From positions 85,811 through 149,810 of the forward strand of contig NZ_JADNAT010000009.1 of assembly GCF_015550425.1 (NCBI RefSeq): DNA of 64,000 bases, given 5' to 3'. This stretch comes from Clostridium sp. 1001275B_160808_H3. GTDB taxonomy: Bacteria; Bacillota; Clostridia; Clostridiales; Clostridiaceae. The notes under the pieces were generated by a model. It ran no database searches. It was not told the origin of the DNA and saw only the letters and a program-made list of their open reading frames with translations. The first letter of the stretch is position 1; each line of letters starts with the position of its first letter. The position numbers and the translations under genes were made by a program. Shown one piece after another: positions 52,524-61,317 of this stretch.

Positions 52524-54572
52524 ATGGCGAGTAAAATATTTGTTAATTTAGATACAAGTAGGGATAATTACAGTATTGCTAAATGTAAGCAATATGATGA
52601 TTTGACACTTGAAGCGAATATTTTTGAGAATGGATTACCATTAGATATAACTAATAAAGAAATAACAATACAAGCTTTAAAAGAAGATAACACATATATT
52701 ATTCAGAATGCAGATATAAATAAAGAAAGTAATAAGATAACAGCTGATTTAGTTAGAAATTTTTCTAGAGTATCAGGAACAACGAAAATAGAAATAGTTC
52801 TAATTGAAAGTGGTAAGAAAAATACTACTTTTTCTTTTTGTTTAAAAGTAGAGCAAAGTGTAATAGATAAGGCGATTGAAAGTACTAATGAAATAACAAC
52901 TTTAGAAGAATTGCAAGAAAAGTTGAGTCAAATAGAGCTTGAAAATGCTAATGCTGCATCAAATATAGAGGAATTAAATGATAAAAACAAAATAGCTGAA
53001 ACTAATATAACTGATTTAAGATCTGAAATTACAAAAGCGACTAGTAATAGTAACAAATTAAAAGCTGAAAATGATAAAGCAACTCCCCATATTACAAACC
53101 TAGGCTCAGAAAATACCAATGCTACAAGTAATATACAAAGATTGCAAATTAAAAATGACGAAGCAACAACTAATATTAGCTCATTACAAAATGAAATTAG
53201 CATAGCAACAACTAAAATTAATAGTTTAAAAGCTGAAAATGATAAGGTAACGCCAAATATAACAAATCTAAGTTCGGAAAATACTGAAGCTATAACGAAT
53301 AGAACTAATTTACAAACTGAGAATACAAAAGCTATACCAAATATAACAAATTTAAGTTCTGAAAACACGAAAGCTGAAACATTAATTCCAGATTTAGTTG
53401 CTAAGACCACTAAGGGTGAAAAAGTAAAAAGTGATTTGGCAGATTTAATTAATAATGGGGGAATAGATGTACAATCATCTCCTAGAAATTTACTTGTTGG
53501 AGAAAAGTGGCAAGTATCACCTATGGAATATGTTACAAAACAAGTTATTTCTAAATATCATGTAAAATATATAATAGGAGCTAACACAGTTGATTGTACT
53601 TGGATTGGTGGAAACGCTTTGAGAGTAAATGTTAAGAAGGATAATTATATAACTTTCTTGGCTTGGGTGAGATCTACCATAGAATTTGAATTTAGAGTTG
53701 CACCTAAAAATGGTACATTTGGTGTTTCATCAGCAAATAGAACATTTGAACCAACAAACGGAGAATTTGTTCTTTGTAAAATAACGACTAAGGCATTGAT
53801 TGATAATCCAGAACTTTTACTTTATGGATTTGATACTAGAAATAGAAACACTAATAATGGCACTATAGAAATAAAAGAATGGGCATTATATAATTCTCAA
53901 ACTGAAATGGATTGGATTCCAGCACCGGAAGATATAGCTTTCAATGGAGGAACAGTTAGTGAAAGTATTATAGTTTCAAATAAATTAACACCAGAAATAG
54001 GAGTATTAAAAGAGATTGGTGCTACTAGCGGTGATAACTACAATTCAATAGCACTATCTTCTTCAATAGCTAGAAGTGGAGCTGAATATCCTGGAGTTAT
54101 TGCAAGATATAAACGTAATAATGGGGCAGTTGAAAGTTGTGGTGTATTATTTCATAGACCAAACGATACGTCTATAAATATTTTACCATATAAGGGTACT
54201 AAAACTTCCATGGGGCTGGGGGATTCAAGTAACACTTGGAATTCTCTTTGGCTTGGGAAACAAACTAAAAATCCATCAAATTGGAGTAATCAATTACCGA
54301 ATGGATATATTGAAAAGGGAGGAACAATAAAGCTTAGGTCTAATGATATCCGTCCAGGACTAGCTTATCAAAACTTTACTTTTTTAGAAGCCTTTCCAAC
54401 AGGTGTTCTAGATTTACAAGTTAGTTACTATATTTACAGTGATTATATTACATCTATAGGAGATACAAACTTTACAATAAGTGCTGATAGGTATGGTGGA
54501 CAAATAATATTTATAAAAAAGGGTGAGTTCCCAGATGAATTAACACTTAGATGGAGAGCATTAGGATATTAG
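52524..54572 (+). CDS. Receptor-binding/upper baseplate fibre protein with 14-residue repeats
   Basis: 682 residues. The N-terminal domain (about 1-115) matches BppU-type baseplate proteins (FVNLDTSRDNYSIAKCKQYD, VRNFSRVSGTTKIEIVL). Residues 140-293 are eleven tandem 14-residue units (two heptads each, pattern ENxKATxNIxxLxx), predicting a trimeric coiled-coil shaft. A carbohydrate-binding-like beta domain follows (about 320-480), then a C-terminal head. Likely the host-recognition fibre. Confidence 0.85.
   Translation: MASKIFVNLDTSRDNYSIAKCKQYDDLTLEANIFENGLPLDITNKEITIQALKEDNTYIIQNADINKESNKITADLVRNFSRVSGTTKIEIVLIESGKKNTTFSFCLKVEQSVIDKAIESTNEITTLEELQEKLSQIELENANAASNIEELNDKNKIAETNITDLRSEITKATSNSNKLKAENDKATPHITNLGSENTNATSNIQRLQIKNDEATTNISSLQNEISIATTKINSLKAENDKVTPNITNLSSENTEAITNRTNLQTENTKAIPNITNLSSENTKAETLIPDLVAKTTKGEKVKSDLADLINNGGIDVQSSPRNLLVGEKWQVSPMEYVTKQVISKYHVKYIIGANTVDCTWIGGNALRVNVKKDNYITFLAWVRSTIEFEFRVAPKNGTFGVSSANRTFEPTNGEFVLCKITTKALIDNPELLLYGFDTRNRNTNNGTIEIKEWALYNSQTEMDWIPAPEDIAFNGGTVSESIIVSNKLTPEIGVLKEIGATSGDNYNSIALSSSIARSGAEYPGVIARYKRNNGAVESCGVLFHRPNDTSINILPYKGTKTSMGLGDSSNTWNSLWLGKQTKNPSNWSNQLPNGYIEKGGTIKLRSNDIRPGLAYQNFTFLEAFPTGVLDLQVSYYIYSDYITSIGDTNFTISADRYGGQIIFIKKGEFPDELTLRWRALGY
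52941..53402 (+). repeat. Eleven 42-base tandem units coding the fibre shaft
   Basis: Each unit codes 14 residues of the type ENTKATxNIxxLxx. Units 4, 8 and 10 are most alike (ATPHITNLGSENT, VTPNITNLSSENT, AIPNITNLSSENT). Gain or loss of units keeps the frame. Confidence 0.85.
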
Positions 54573-54587
54573 AAAGAAGGTGATTTT

Positions 54588-55019
54588 ATGAATGATATAT
54601 TGGAAGATGTTCAAGAAGGAGAAGAGGTAATTAAATACTTTATTATAATAAATGAGCTTACTTTAGCTGTGGGTTTGGCAAGGAATATAACAGAAAATGA
54701 TAATTATTTTTTAGAAGTCACAAAAGATATATTTACATCTATTCAAGAAAGAATCATAAATGGAGAAGTATTTACTGCGAAAACAACTTTCAAAGAATTA
54801 TTTGATAGTTGTGAGAATGTTTTTGATTTATTAGAATCTAGTAATGGTTTAACTGTTACAGATGCTCCAAAAAGTCAAGGGGATATAAGGTATGAATCTT
54901 TAGTTCAAGAAAATGCTGACTTACTTTTAGATAGTGCAATAAAGGATTCCAAAATAGAAGCTTTACAAAGCGATATAGCAGATATAATTAAGGAAATGGC
55001 TAAAGGAGGAGACGTATAA
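54588..55019 (+). CDS. Tail-region protein of unknown function, 143 residues
   Basis: The sequence is helical and acidic (MNDILEDVQEGEEVIKYFII...), with a C-terminal coiled-coil segment (about 110-138). It lies between the fibre gene and the XkdX-like gene, with AAGGTG upstream. No family recognised; probably a fibre chaperone or accessory by position. Confidence 0.7.
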   Translation: MNDILEDVQEGEEVIKYFIIINELTLAVGLARNITENDNYFLEVTKDIFTSIQERIINGEVFTAKTTFKELFDSCENVFDLLESSNGLTVTDAPKSQGDIRYESLVQENADLLLDSAIKDSKIEALQSDIADIIKEMAKGGDV

Positions 55020-55157
55020 ATGAATTGGTTTGAAAAAATAAAAAGGTATTATGACCTAAAGTGTTATGATGATGAGGATATAAAAATATTTGTACAAGCT
55101 AAGAAAATAAATGAAGAACAATATGCAGAAATAACAGGTGAGGAATATATTTTATAA
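55020..55157 (+). CDS. XkdX family small phage protein
   Basis: 45 residues. MNWFEKIKRYYDLKCYDDED and ITGEEYIL at the end match the short XkdX family, found between fibre and lysis genes of Firmicute phages and PBSX-like particles. GGAGG precedes the ATG. The function is unknown. Confidence 0.85.
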   Translation: MNWFEKIKRYYDLKCYDDEDIKIFVQAKKINEEQYAEITGEEYIL

Positions 55158-55196
55158 GAGAGCTTAAGTAAATAAATACTTAGTTCTCTTTTTTAT
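55158..55196 (+). terminator. Terminator before the lysis genes
   Basis: AGAGAGCTTAAGTA and TACTTAGTTCTCT (one mismatch) around AATAAA, followed by T6. Confidence 0.75.
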
Positions 55197-55219
55197 TTTA
55201 AAAATAAGGAAGGTGAATT

Positions 55220-55420
55220 ATGGATGAATTAATGAGGTTAGCAGCAGGACAAGGGTTAGGATATGCATTATTTGTATTTTTATTAATTTATGTCCTTAAG
55301 ACAACAGGGGAGAGAGAAAGGAGGTATCAAGATTTACTAGATACACTTGGAGAAAAATTTGGTGTTGTGGAGGACATTAAAGAAGATGTTAAAGAAATTA
55401 AAAATAAAATTGATAATTAG
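55220..55420 (+). CDS. BhlA/UviB-type holin-like protein
   Basis: 66 residues: one membrane segment (about 14-29, LGYALFVFLLIYVLKTT) followed by a charged helix (ERERRYQDLLDTLGEKFGVVEDIKEDVKEIKNKID). This is the form of the BhlA/UviB bacteriocin-holin family. AAGGAAGGTG precedes the ATG. It starts the lysis cassette. Confidence 0.88.
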   Translation: MDELMRLAAGQGLGYALFVFLLIYVLKTTGERERRYQDLLDTLGEKFGVVEDIKEDVKEIKNKIDN

Positions 55421-55437
55421 AAAGGAAGAGATTTTAA

Positions 55438-55734
55438 ATGGAAAAGTTATTAGTTATTATTATGGTTGCTTTAATAGCAGAAAGTGTATGGGAAACTTTA
55501 AAAATGACATGGCAAGAAGGTAAGGTAAGTATAGATAGAATAGGAGCATTAGTTGTAGCGTTGTTACTAGCTATAGGTACTAGATTGGACCTTTTGAGTT
55601 TACTAGATATAAAGACAAGTATTCCTTATCTAGGTGTTATATTAACAGGAATATTAATAAGTAGAGGTTCTAATTTTATACATGATTTATTAGTAAAAAT
55701 AAGCAATATAAAAGTAGGTAAGGAGCAGGAGTAA
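55438..55734 (+). CDS. Phage holin
   Basis: 98 residues with two to three membrane segments (about 3-20, 34-52, 63-80) and a charged C-terminus. It lies between the BhlA-like and amidase genes. Holins form the lesions that release or activate the endolysin. Confidence 0.85.
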   Translation: MEKLLVIIMVALIAESVWETLKMTWQEGKVSIDRIGALVVALLLAIGTRLDLLSLLDIKTSIPYLGVILTGILISRGSNFIHDLLVKISNIKVGKEQE

Positions 55735-55778
55735 TCCTGTTCTTTTTATATATTTTTAAATATAAGGAGGAATGAATT

Positions 55779-56624
55779 ATGAAAATAGGAATTGATATGG
55801 GGCATTGTTTAACTGGATTTGATACTAGTGCAAATGGAATTATAAAAGAAAGTGATGAAAATAGAGTTATAGGCAAGCTAGTAATAAATAAATTAAGATC
55901 TGCGGGGCATATAGTTGTAGATTGTACAATAGATGAGGGATGTACTAGCTTAAATGATAGTTTAACTAAAAGAGTCAATAAAGCTAATTCACAACAATTA
56001 GATGTATTCTGTTCTATACATTTAAATGCAGGTGGTGGAAATGGTACAGAAACATATGTAGCACCAAGAAGATATTTTTCAAAAGATGAATCTTATAATA
56101 AGAATATTGATATAGCAAAAAGGGTTAATGATTTGGTTGCTGATAGCTGTAAGTTTAACAACAGAGGTGTTAAAATAGAAGAGTTTTATGTAATTACAGC
56201 TACAAATGCTTTAGCTATATTAGTAGAAGTATGCTTCTGCGACAGTCAAGAAGATGTAAATAAGCTTAACTATGAGAAAGTTGCTAATGCCATAGTAGAA
56301 GGCTTAACAGGACAAGTGGTAAATAATCAGCCTTCAAAAGAAAATGTAGCTAATAAACCATCAACCAGTGAATATGAAATTAAAAGATATTCTGAAAGTG
56401 GTAAATGTACTATATGTGTAAGTGAGGGAGTTTATTTTTATAATAAACCTTATATTTCAGAAATAACAGGATCATATGAATATAATGAGAGTGTATACTA
56501 TGATTTGGTAGTTATAACTAATAAATATGTATATATTAGCTGGATTAGTGCAAGTACAGGAGTTAGAAGATATATGCCTATATTAGATAAAGTAAATAAT
56601 GAAAGATGGGGGAATTGTATATAG
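55779..56624 (+). CDS. N-acetylmuramoyl-L-alanine amidase endolysin (Amidase_3)
   Basis: 281 residues. The catalytic domain (about 1-175) has the zinc ligands in DMGHC (His 9), KESDENR (Glu) and SIHLNAG (His), and the catalytic Glu in VEVCFC. After a linker, residues 200-281 resemble an SH3-type wall-binding domain (ICVSEGVYFYNKPYISEITGSYEYNESVYYD). It cleaves the bond between MurNAc and the stem peptide at lysis. AGGAGG precedes the ATG. Confidence 0.93.
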   Translation: MKIGIDMGHCLTGFDTSANGIIKESDENRVIGKLVINKLRSAGHIVVDCTIDEGCTSLNDSLTKRVNKANSQQLDVFCSIHLNAGGGNGTETYVAPRRYFSKDESYNKNIDIAKRVNDLVADSCKFNNRGVKIEEFYVITATNALAILVEVCFCDSQEDVNKLNYEKVANAIVEGLTGQVVNNQPSKENVANKPSTSEYEIKRYSESGKCTICVSEGVYFYNKPYISEITGSYEYNESVYYDLVVITNKYVYISWISASTGVRRYMPILDKVNNERWGNCI

Positions 56625-56633
56625 TATAATTTT

Positions 56634-56680
56634 AAGGCTAGTAGGTAGGAGGAATCTTACTTACTAGCTTTTTTTATTTT
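56634..56680 (+). terminator. Terminator after the endolysin gene
   Basis: AAGGCTAGTAGGTA and TACTTACTAGCTT around a GGAGGAATCT loop, followed by T-rich sequence. It marks the end of the late operon; what follows is cargo. Confidence 0.8.
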
Positions 56681-56754
56681 ATCTAAAAAAGGTATTAATA
56701 ACAATAGAATAAAATTATCAAAAAAAGAAAATACAATAACTAGTGATAAAAATA

Positions 56755-56783
56755 TTGAAAAAAACCTTTAAAAGTGGTAATAT
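56755..56783 (+). promoter_or_regulatory. Promoter of the AAA ATPase-subtilisin pair
   Basis: TTGAAA, a 17-base spacer, TAATAT. It stands after the late terminator, so the pair can be expressed in the lysogen. Confidence 0.65.
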
Positions 56784-56824
56784 TTATATTATCATATTTC
56801 GATATGAAAAAGAGGAGTGATAAA

Positions 56825-57916
56825 ATGGATATAGAAAGTATGGTACCTAAGCTTATAAGAGCTGGATTCGAAGGTGATAAAAGAGCATTTGAAGTTATAT
56901 CCATATCTATAGCAAATAGAATAAAAAAAAAGAATCCTAAGATAGCGGAGGAGATAAATAATATAATATGCTATAAGGACTTAGGAACTTCAGCGTATAG
57001 GTCTATAGGTATGAATGATTTACCTACTACTAAAAAAAATAATGAAAACTTAGTTACTATTGATGAAGTAGATGAAATTGAAGAACCAATTTTAGATGAA
57101 AAGATTCAAAAGGAATATTCTCGTTTTTTATTAGAACAAGAAAAAAAAGAAGATTTGATGATGTATGGAGTAAATCCGGCGAATACTATTTTATTATATG
57201 GTGAACCTGGAGTTGGAAAGACCTATTCTGCAAAGTGGCTAGCCTATAAATTAAATAAGCCATTAATTAATTTAAATTTAGCAACTGTTGTATCGAGTTT
57301 GTTAGGGGAAACTGGAAGTAATATTAAATCGGTATTGGATTATGCAAAGAAAAATAATGGAGTGCTATTTTTAGATGAGTTTGATTCTATAGCGAAAAAG
57401 AGAGATGACAATAGAGATGTTGGTGAATTAAAGAGAATAGTAAATGTATTATTAAAGGAATTAGAACAATGGCCAATAAATGGGATAGTTATTGCTGCAA
57501 CAAATCATCCAGAGCTATTAGATAAAGCTATTTGGAGAAGATTTGATTTGAAAATTAATTTACCAATGCCAAATCAAGAAATAAGATATTTAATAATTAA
57601 GAGGGAATTATCAAGTGTTGAATATATAAATAATACGTTTATTGAATTGATGTCATATTTAACTGAAGATATTAATGCAGCAGAAATAGTTAGATATTGT
57701 ACTAATATTAAAAAGAATTATGTTCTTTATGGAAATATAATAGAATCTAATTTACTAAAACCCCTAATAGAAAATATATATAGAGATAAAAAAATAGATA
57801 AAAGTAAATTATGTAGAATGATAAAAGAATCATTACCAGAGATGAAAGTTGATGATATATCTGAATTAACAGGTATACCGTCAAGCTCTATCTATAGATA
57901 TTTAAAAAATAATTAG
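56825..57916 (+). CDS. AAA ATPase, IetA-like defence component
   Basis: 363 residues from ATG 56825 with AGAGGAG upstream. The AAA module (about 115-290) has Walker A GEPGVGKT, Walker B VLFLDEFDS and the arginine finger region IWRRFDLK. The N-terminal 100 residues are a separate helical part. The C-terminus has an HTH-like end (ISELTGIPSSSIYRYL). AAA ATPase plus subtilase pairs are known as IetAS, a plasmid stability and anti-phage system. The protease gene lies 11 bases downstream. Confidence 0.85.
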   Translation: MDIESMVPKLIRAGFEGDKRAFEVISISIANRIKKKNPKIAEEINNIICYKDLGTSAYRSIGMNDLPTTKKNNENLVTIDEVDEIEEPILDEKIQKEYSRFLLEQEKKEDLMMYGVNPANTILLYGEPGVGKTYSAKWLAYKLNKPLINLNLATVVSSLLGETGSNIKSVLDYAKKNNGVLFLDEFDSIAKKRDDNRDVGELKRIVNVLLKELEQWPINGIVIAATNHPELLDKAIWRRFDLKINLPMPNQEIRYLIIKRELSSVEYINNTFIELMSYLTEDINAAEIVRYCTNIKKNYVLYGNIIESNLLKPLIENIYRDKKIDKSKLCRMIKESLPEMKVDDISELTGIPSSSIYRYLKNN

Positions 57917-57927
57917 GAGGAGTTATT

Positions 57928-60153
57928 ATGGATAAAAGGCCTATATTGATGAAGGGTGAGAGGTTAATAGTACCTATATTAAAAAAACAACAGTTTGTAC
58001 CAAAAGATCTTCCACATACTTATGATGATGCTAAATCAAGAATTAAGTCATCATTAAAAACAATAAAAGAAGTTATAAAAAACAATAAAGATGAATTTTT
58101 ACCAAATGAAATAGTTGTATGTGTTAGAATGGAAGATGGTTTTTTAGCTAAGAGTTATCGTCCTGACTTTTTAGAAAAAAATAATAATATGAATTTAGTG
58201 GGAGCTAGAAAGATAAAATCTATAAGTAAGGATGTAAATGGAAATAGTAATATTATCGATAATAAACTTTACTTTTTTAGAACTTCAATAATAGGGATAG
58301 ATGCTTTTGAAAATATATTATCAAATGATTTATTATCAAATAAAGCAAAAGATGGACTATGTATGCTAAAAGATATAGAGTTATTAGATGATAATGAGAA
58401 AATATTTGGAATTAAAGAAGAAGATAGGGATATAGAAGTTGAAATAGTACTACATCCATTAAAGAAAGATTATAAACTAGCTATAAAAAAGATTCAAGAA
58501 ATAGTTGGTGAAAAATGTGAGATAAGAAAATATGATGATGGACCAACTTTTATATTAGCTAAAATTAATAAAGTAAGTTTACCAGGTTTAGTTAAGTATA
58601 ACTTTTTGAGAACTGTACATCCTATGAGAAATATTATTTTACCAGACCTTTCCAGAGGAACAACTGCTGATGCACCAAGACTAAAAAATATAAATGTCAA
58701 TAATAACATAAAAATAGGTGTTTTTGACGGTGGGGTATGTTTAAATAATTCATTGCTTCAACCTTTTGTGAATGCTTATGATATAGCAACATTACCAGGA
58801 GAAGATTCAGGAATAAATCATGGTACAGCAGTCTGCGGAGCTGTATTATATGGGGAGTTAAATTCTTATACAGCCAATGATAGTCTACCATCACCAAAAG
58901 TAACTGTTGAAAGTTTTAGGGTTTTACCAGAAGTAAATTTGTATAAAATAATAGATAATATAGATAATATAGTAAATAGTAGAGAGGATATTAGGATTTA
59001 TAATATATCTTTTGGACCAAGTGGGCCTATTTGGGATGATGAAATTAATAGATTCACATATGTATTGGATCTTTTAGCATACAATAAGGGCGTTATATTT
59101 TGTGTTGCAGTAGGGAATGATGGAGTGTTAGAGGAGCCATTTAATAGAATACAAGCTCCAGCAGATTTAGTTAATGGTATTGGAGTAGGAGCGTATAGTT
59201 ATTACAATGGTGAAAAATATAGGGCTGAATATAGCTGTATAGGATTGGGAAGAGAAGGAGCAAAAGTAAAACCAGATGTATTAGCTTTTGGCGGAGATGC
59301 TAGAAGTCCGTTCCATGCAATAAGTACACTTGATGGAGAAAGACGTTATATTTCTGGTACAAGCTTTGCATCACCAGTAGTTGCAGGTAAATTAGGGAAA
59401 ATGTTTAGTCTATCAAATGAAGTTTCAACACTGATGGCTAGATGTTTATTAATTCATAATGCTAATGGAAATTGCTTAAATGCAAGAGAAGAAGGATATG
59501 GTTTAGTTAATGATAATGTTGATGAGATAGTAACTTGTTCAAATAATAAAGTAACAATAATATATACAGGGGAAATTTCTGAGAAAAAGTATGTAAAATT
59601 ACAGATGCCTTTACCTGATTCAATTAAAGGTAATAATGGAACTGTTAAAATAGATTGGACAATAGCAGCACTAACAAATGTTAATGGATTAGACCCAGAT
59701 GGCTATACGTCAAGTTGTATAGAAGATACTTTCTATCCTAATAGCAATAAGTATAAATTTACTAAGCCAGGAGAAAAAACTAAGAAAGTAGATATTGAAA
59801 GAGATTACGAGATAGGTGATCAACTTATTGAAAATGGATATCAGCAAAGTGCATTTCCAGTAAGTGATTCTCCGATATATCTTACAGAAGTAGAAAGAAG
59901 AGAAAATTTGCAATGGGATACAGTAGTTAGAAAAAGTAAATCAAAAAGAGTATCATCTTTAGATAAACCTTTTATTATTATGCATTGTATACCAAGAGAA
60001 TCCAAAGGATTAGATAAATTAAAGTTCTGTGTATGCGTAACTTTAGAATATGTTAATTATGATGGAGATTTGTATAATGATATTATAGAAGAATATCCAG
60101 TTTTAGTACCAATGGAAACTGCAATAGAAACAGAAATAGAAACAATAGTGTAA
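57928..60153 (+). CDS. Subtilisin-like (S8) protease, IetS-like defence component
   Basis: 741 residues. A complete catalytic triad is visible: Asp in GVFDGGV (about 264), His in NHGTAVCG (about 293) and Ser in SGTSFASPVVAG (about 475). The N-terminal 250 residues are a putative regulatory or inhibitory part. There is no signal peptide, so it acts in the cytoplasm, unlike secreted subtilisins. Coupling to the AAA ATPase gene matches IetAS, where protease activity is restrained until triggered. Confidence 0.87.
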   Translation: MDKRPILMKGERLIVPILKKQQFVPKDLPHTYDDAKSRIKSSLKTIKEVIKNNKDEFLPNEIVVCVRMEDGFLAKSYRPDFLEKNNNMNLVGARKIKSISKDVNGNSNIIDNKLYFFRTSIIGIDAFENILSNDLLSNKAKDGLCMLKDIELLDDNEKIFGIKEEDRDIEVEIVLHPLKKDYKLAIKKIQEIVGEKCEIRKYDDGPTFILAKINKVSLPGLVKYNFLRTVHPMRNIILPDLSRGTTADAPRLKNINVNNNIKIGVFDGGVCLNNSLLQPFVNAYDIATLPGEDSGINHGTAVCGAVLYGELNSYTANDSLPSPKVTVESFRVLPEVNLYKIIDNIDNIVNSREDIRIYNISFGPSGPIWDDEINRFTYVLDLLAYNKGVIFCVAVGNDGVLEEPFNRIQAPADLVNGIGVGAYSYYNGEKYRAEYSCIGLGREGAKVKPDVLAFGGDARSPFHAISTLDGERRYISGTSFASPVVAGKLGKMFSLSNEVSTLMARCLLIHNANGNCLNAREEGYGLVNDNVDEIVTCSNNKVTIIYTGEISEKKYVKLQMPLPDSIKGNNGTVKIDWTIAALTNVNGLDPDGYTSSCIEDTFYPNSNKYKFTKPGEKTKKVDIERDYEIGDQLIENGYQQSAFPVSDSPIYLTEVERRENLQWDTVVRKSKSKRVSSLDKPFIIMHCIPRESKGLDKLKFCVCVTLEYVNYDGDLYNDIIEEYPVLVPMETAIETEIETIV

Positions 60154-60207
60154 ATATAACAGTAATATGGTATTTCCATACTACCTAAATTTATAAATAT
60201 TTATGCT

Positions 60208-60240
60208 GAAAAGAGTGGGAGAGCCTACTCTTTTTTCTTT
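60208..60240 (+). terminator. Terminator after the ATPase-protease pair
   Basis: AAAAGAGTGGG and CCTACTCTTTT around AGAG, then a T-run. Confidence 0.8.
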
Positions 60241-60673
60241 TGTACAAAGCCTACAAGTAGAATACCCACCAATAGAAGTTTTACATTCATCTTTATTTTT
60301 TTAATATTTAGTAGAGAATAGATTACATCAACTTCTAGTACACTAGCAATTATGATTAATTTCTCTAGTTCTTCATTTTTAGAAAAGTAAAAGTGTCAAA
60401 ATGATTTTATTAAAAAGTTTACTAGGAATCATAATCTATATTTACTTATCATTATTTAATATTAATTAATATTAGATGATGTAAAGTGCTTAATTAAAAG
60501 AAAAAAATCTTAAATTTAAACTTCTAAGACTTAAAGGCTATTGTAACCTTTTAATAAAAGGCTATTCTAAGCTAGCAACAAGTGATGTAGAACATAGCTA
60601 TAGAATGTTAGTAAGTTAATATATTAAAAAGTTTATTTATATTATATAATTAACTAGAAGGGAGATGAAAGTT
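60241..60673. other. 430-base stretch with gene remnants
   Basis: No complete gene. On the minus strand (about 60230-60390) a stretch without stops reads FSKNEELEKLIIIASVLEVD, like the end of an XRE-type repressor, but it lacks a start and the HTH. On the plus strand (60560-60615) a short frame reads KLATSDVEHSYRMLVS and stops. The second part is repeated in diverged form at 62441-62489. TATAAT stands at 60645-60650, before the repeat peptide gene. Confidence 0.45.
60582..60630 (+). repeat. Diverged direct repeat, copy 1
   Basis: About 80 percent identical over 49 bases to 62441-62489. In one frame both copies code for similar peptides (VEHSYRMLVS and VELNYRILVS). Confidence 0.6.
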
Positions 60674-60808
60674 ATGAGATTATTAGGAGACCCACCTTTT
60701 CCAAGCAAAATAGATCCACCTTATACATTAGCGGGAGACCCTCCATTTACTTTGTATGGAGATCCACCGTATGGTATTTCTATAGATCCACCATTTGGAG
60801 AAAATTAA
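60674..60808 (+). CDS. 44-residue peptide made of five DPP[F/Y] octapeptide repeats
   Basis: ATG with AAGGGAGATG upstream, at normal spacing. The protein is MRLLG followed by repeats with Asp at residues 6, 14, 22, 30 and 38: GDPPFPSK, IDPPYTLA, GDPPFTLY, GDPPYGIS, IDPPFGEN. The period is exactly eight residues and the aromatic alternates F, Y, F, Y, F. There is no signal peptide or Cys. I do not recognise a family. A precursor of several copies of a small peptide, or a decoy binding a DPP-recognising protein, are possibilities only. Confidence 0.75.
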   Translation: MRLLGDPPFPSKIDPPYTLAGDPPFTLYGDPPYGISIDPPFGEN

Positions 60809-60857
60809 AATTTAAGAACTCTTTAATGTGTGCGCCATATTTAAAAGGGGAAATATT

Positions 60858-61154
60858 ATGGATAGAGCATATAGTATTAAATCTAATAATTTAGATGATA
60901 AGTGTGTAGGGGAGAAATCTATTACAATTAAACTGTTGGATGATAAATTCAAAGAAATAAGGGAAGTAGCAATAGATAGTGATGATGCCATTAAAGATAT
61001 ACTTACTTATTTAAGGGAAAATAATTTGCTAGATATATGTGTTATAATTCGAGGAAAGAAAAAGTTATTAATAAATAATCAATTTGCTGCTACGAAAGAA
61101 AAAGATGAAGAAAATTTGAGAAAAGCAGCAGATATAGTTTTAAAAAATGATTAA
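60858..61154 (+). CDS. Protein of unknown function, 98 residues
   Basis: ATG 60858 has AAAAGGGGAAA upstream; the frame is open upstream to 60828 without a binding site. The protein has beta (KSITIKLLDDKFKEIREVAID) then helix (DAIKDILTYLRENNLLDI) and ends with a charged helix. It follows the DPP-repeat peptide gene by 49 bases with no terminator between, so the two may be cotranscribed. No family recognised. Confidence 0.65.
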   Translation: MDRAYSIKSNNLDDKCVGEKSITIKLLDDKFKEIREVAIDSDDAIKDILTYLRENNLLDICVIIRGKKKLLINNQFAATKEKDEENLRKAADIVLKND

Positions 61155-61157
61155 TAG

Positions 61158-61190
61158 TAAAGCACTTAGAGTAATCTATGTGCTTTTATT
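61158..61190 (+). terminator. Terminator after the 98-residue protein gene
   Basis: AAAGCACTTAGA and TCTATGTGCTTT around GTAA, then TTATTTTT. Confidence 0.85.
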
Positions 61191-61317
61191 TTTGATATAT
61201 ACAAATATTAACGGAAACAATTATATAAATTATTAGTAATATTTAATGACCAAATATATACATTAATTAAGTTAAATGGTAAAATATGTAGTGAATAACG
61301 TTGAAAGGAGTGAAATT

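Noticed and set aside
52928..53410. Minus-strand frame of 160 codons
   Set aside because: It is the complement of the 42-base repeat array in the fibre gene; the repeats keep it free of stops by chance.
60230..60390. Minus-strand repressor-like remnant (FSKNEELEKLIIIASVLEVD)
   Set aside because: Resembles the C-terminal part of XRE regulators, but there is no HTH and no start codon; too short to call a pseudogene with confidence.
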